From contig JABDPP010000426.1 in NCBI GenBank assembly GCA_013042765.1, forward strand, positions 1-11,757: 11,757 bases of DNA. The letters run 5' to 3'. How positions within the stretch are numbered: position 1 is the stretch's first letter; each line of letters opens with the position of its first letter. The notes beneath the pieces were generated by a model, which was given only the letters and a program-made list of their open reading frames with translations, ran no database searches and was not told the DNA's origin. This document shows positions 10,066 to 11,757 of the stretch, in pieces. The DNA comes from Litoreibacter sp. Its GTDB lineage: Bacteria > Pseudomonadota > Alphaproteobacteria > Rhodobacterales > Rhodobacteraceae. The position numbers and the translations under genes are program-made.

Positions 10066-10474
10066 TCTGGAGCGAACTGATATACTGCGTCAGGGCGATG
10101 ATGCGGGCCTCAACGACAAGCTGCGCATCATAGGGGCTGACATTGCGCCGCTCGAGCGCCTCGGCCAGCAGGTAGTCCCCCCAGATCGGCATCTCCGTGC
10201 GTCCATGTGCGGCAATTTCGCGCCCTCCCTCAATCGCCTGGTAGACGTCGGCGAAGGGAAACACACCACCGTTGTCGCTTGCAAGCGTCCGAAGATCCTT
10301 GGGCGACTGCGCGAACAAGACCCCAACAGCCCCATCGCCCGCACCTTCCGCCCCGTGACAGACGGCGCAGCGCTGGTCGTATTCGGGTTTTCCCAGAAAC
10401 GCGTCCTGCGCCATGGCACCGGTCGCCATGCTCACAACAGCCACGGCAGCGCCCAGTTTTAATGCGGTTCTCAT
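10058..10474 (-). CDS. Small exported c-type cytochrome (class I, single haem)
   Basis: A 138-residue precursor with signal peptide MRTALKLGAAVAVVSMATGAMA, cleaved before Gln23, so the mature protein is periplasmic or membrane-attached through partners. One haem site, Cys36-Ala-Val-Cys39-His40, with His40 as the proximal ligand; Met95 in TEMPIWG is the likely distal ligand, as in class I cytochromes c. GAEGAGDGAVG after the haem site is typical of small electron carriers. The start ATG at 10474 has a strong AAGGAGGG 6 bases upstream, which rules out the in-frame longer start at 10516. It lies 113 bases downstream of the lysE-type gene with an FNR-like box in the gap, suggesting its own oxygen-responsive promoter. 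The redox partner cannot be read from the sequence. Confidence 0.88.
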   Translation of the reverse strand: MRTALKLGAAVAVVSMATGAMAQDAFLGKPEYDQRCAVCHGAEGAGDGAVGVLFAQSPKDLRTLASDNGGVFPFADVYQAIEGGREIAAHGRTEMPIWGDYLLAEALERRNVSPYDAQLVVEARIIALTQYISSLQTP

Positions 10475-10482
10475 AGGGGTCC

Positions 10483-10490
10483 CTCCTTCA
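10483..10490 (-). promoter_or_regulatory. Strong Shine-Dalgarno of the cytochrome gene
   Basis: The minus strand reads AAGGAGGG upstream of the ATG at 10474, almost a perfect anti-SD complement. It fixes the start at 10474 rather than 10516, which has no comparable site. Confidence 0.7.
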
Positions 10491-10534
10491 CTCCTGATTT
10501 CACGAAACAATTGCATTCTTCACAGGCGGGAAGC

Positions 10535-10548
10535 TTGAGATTTATCAA
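10535..10548. promoter_or_regulatory. FNR/FnrL-like binding site upstream of the cytochrome gene
   Basis: TTGAG-ATTT-ATCAA on the plus strand (TTGAT-AAAT-CTCAA in the direction of the cytochrome gene) matches the FNR consensus TTGAT-N4-ATCAA at 9 of 10 fixed bases. Its centre is about 67 bases before the cytochrome ATG. A class II arrangement (-41.5) would put transcription start near 10500, still upstream of the ribosome site. No strong -10 is visible there (AATTGT at 10507-10512 is the nearest). Confidence 0.45.
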
Positions 10549-10587
10549 TCGGCCAGAACGCAGCATCTTTTGAGCCAGCTCCGGTGA

Positions 10588-11208
10588 TCAACTCACCCCG
10601 ATTACAATCCCGACGGCGACGAGCAATATCCCCGCCACGGTGTTCATGCGTTTCAGTGCGCGCGGCGATTTCAGCATGGCCCGCGCGCGATCGACGAAAG
10701 CCGCCAGAATGAGATTTCCGATCAGCGGCACCAGAAGGCTCAGCACACAGATCACGGCGATGTCCAGCGCCGTCACCTGTGTCAGATCAAAGAACCCCGG
10801 CAGCACCCCCATATAGAACAGGATTGCCTTGGGATTGCCCAGGATAACCAAAAGCCCGGCCATGAATCCGGCCCACATTCCCGGACGGGTGAAGCGGCTG
10901 TCAGATTCCACCCGCTTTTCGGCATGCCGGATCAACAGAATCCCCATGGTCAGGAACATGATCACAGCAACCCAGCGCAGGACATCCATGAACCAGGCAA
11001 ATTCGCTGACCAGCCAGGTCACACCGAGAATGGCGAGAATCGGCCACATCACGTCTCCGACGACGACCCCCAGAGCCAGAGGCCAGGCCGCGTGGAACCC
11101 GCCGGACAGGGCGCGTGCCACCAGCGCCACCCAAACCGGACCCGGCGTCAGGAACAGGATAAAGAGCGCGCCGGAATAAAGCAGCAGCTCAAAGGCTGTC
11201 ACGGTCAC
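10588..11208 (-). CDS. LysE/RhtB-family amino-acid exporter
   Basis: An inner-membrane exporter of about 206 residues, the normal length for the LysE/RhtB family, which expels amino acids or small metabolites. Motifs: LTPGPVWVALVARALSGG (residues 20-37; the family's TPGP signature in the first helix), ALGVVVGDVMW (45-55) and GNPKAILFYMGVLPGFF (124-140; the conserved NPK motif). Hydrophobic segments at roughly 6-31, 41-68, 78-95, 112-138, 147-172 and 190-205 give about six helices. I start at the GTG at 11208 (MTVTAFELLLYSGAL) because AAAGGA lies 8 bases upstream and this fits the family N-terminus; a GTG at 11226, only 3 bases after the recF stop, would add six residues and is the alternative. 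Either way it is tightly linked to recF. The substrate cannot be told from sequence. Confidence 0.88.
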   Translation of the reverse strand: MTVTAFELLLYSGALFILFLTPGPVWVALVARALSGGFHAAWPLALGVVVGDVMWPILAILGVTWLVSEFAWFMDVLRWVAVIMFLTMGILLIRHAEKRVESDSRFTRPGMWAGFMAGLLVILGNPKAILFYMGVLPGFFDLTQVTALDIAVICVLSLLVPLIGNLILAAFVDRARAMLKSPRALKRMNTVAGILLVAVGIVIGVS

Positions 11209-11229
11209 GTCACCGATCCTTTCCACATC

Positions 11230-11757
11230 TCAGCCCTGCGCGCCATCGCTGACCTCCTCCACATGGGAGACACCCTCGTTCTCGCGTATCTGAAACCGCT
11301 GTACCCGCGCGCCCAACTCATTAAAAAGCTCAGCTTCGGTCCCGGTCATCCAGGCCTGCGCGCCCAGCGCACAGATCTCATCGTATAAGGCCGCCCTACG
11401 ATCGGCATCAAGATGGGCCGCGACCTCATCAAGCAGCATGATTGGCGCGGCTCCAAAATCCTCTGCCAAGGCCCGGGCATTGGCCAGAATAAGCGAGAGC
11501 AACAACGCCTTCTGCTCCCCCGTAGAGCATTGCTTTGCATCGGTTTTTTTTGCTGCATAAATCACCTTCAGATCGGCGCGATGTGGCCCCACCAAAGACC
11601 GACCTGCCCGCAAATCCTGCCCTCGGGAATCCTCGAAGGCCGCGGCCAGATCTGCGGGCTCCCGACCTTCTGCAGAACCGCACCCGTCCTCGATCGACAG
11701 ATCCGCCCTGGGGAAACTTGTCTGCGCGCCCTCCATCGCCTTGGACAGTCGCAACAC
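11230..11757 (-). CDS. recF: RecF recombination-repair protein, C-terminal half (5' end off the window)
   Basis: RecF is an SMC/ABC-like ATPase that loads RecA at gapped DNA together with RecO and RecR. The 175 residues seen are the C-terminal half of a ~360-residue protein, and the frame is open to the window edge, so the GTG at the edge is not a start. Signature features: SLVGPHRADL (residues 54-63), the ABC signature region CSTGEQKALLLSLILANA (77-94), Walker B IMLLDE (106-111), the D-loop AAHLD (113-117), and MTGTE (137-141). The N-terminal Walker A half lies beyond 11757. An eight-A run (plus positions 11544-11551) encodes the Lys-Lys before the signature, and the frame is intact across it. 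The stop is followed almost at once by the exporter gene, so the two are probably co-transcribed. Confidence 0.95.
   Translation of the reverse strand: MLRLSKAMEGAQTSFPRADLSIEDGCGSAEGREPADLAAAFEDSRGQDLRAGRSLVGPHRADLKVIYAAKKTDAKQCSTGEQKALLLSLILANARALAEDFGAAPIMLLDEVAAHLDADRRAALYDEICALGAQAWMTGTEAELFNELGARVQRFQIRENEGVSHVEEVSDGAQG

Overview
The window looks like ordinary chromosomal DNA of a Rhodobacteraceae (Roseobacter/Rhodobacter-type) alphaproteobacterium. Base composition is GC-rich and even throughout. The gyrase B carries the SAQTGRDRR motif that I associate with this group, isocitrate dehydrogenase is the monomeric type, and recF lies close to gyrB as near many chromosomal origins. The lineage call is inferred from protein sequence character, not from a database match. 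No transposase, integrase, CRISPR array, tRNA or rRNA was seen.

Left part, plus strand (1-4034): the distal end of a thiamine operon, reading thiF (5' end outside the window) - thiY - tenA - thiZ - thiX. ThiF activates the sulfur carrier ThiS for thiazole synthesis and here carries a C-terminal rhodanese-like domain. ThiY (periplasmic binding protein), ThiZ (ATPase) and ThiX (permease) form an ABC importer for a thiamine pyrimidine precursor or breakdown product. TenA (thiaminase II) then converts imported aminopyrimidine to HMP. All four junctions are the same 4-base ATGA stop/start overlap, which suggests translational coupling along the whole block. Any TPP riboswitch would lie upstream, off the window.

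Middle, minus strand (4043-7305): a metallo-beta-lactamase-fold hydrolase convergent with thiX (8 bases between the two stop codons), then monomeric NADP-isocitrate dehydrogenase, which ends in a clear Rho-independent terminator (10-bp perfect stem followed by T-rich sequence).

Right part, minus strand (7499-11757): in transcription order, recF (C-terminal half, running off the window), a LysE/RhtB-type exporter tightly coupled to recF, a small exported c-type cytochrome, and gyrB. A good sigma70-like promoter (GTGACA, 17 bp, TATATT) sits just upstream of gyrB. An FNR/FnrL-like box (9 of 10 consensus bases) sits upstream of the cytochrome.

I found no convincing undescribed system. The items most worth a second look are the ThiF-rhodanese fusion that has lost its zinc-binding cysteines, the run of four identical ATGA junctions, and the FNR-like box in front of the cytochrome gene.
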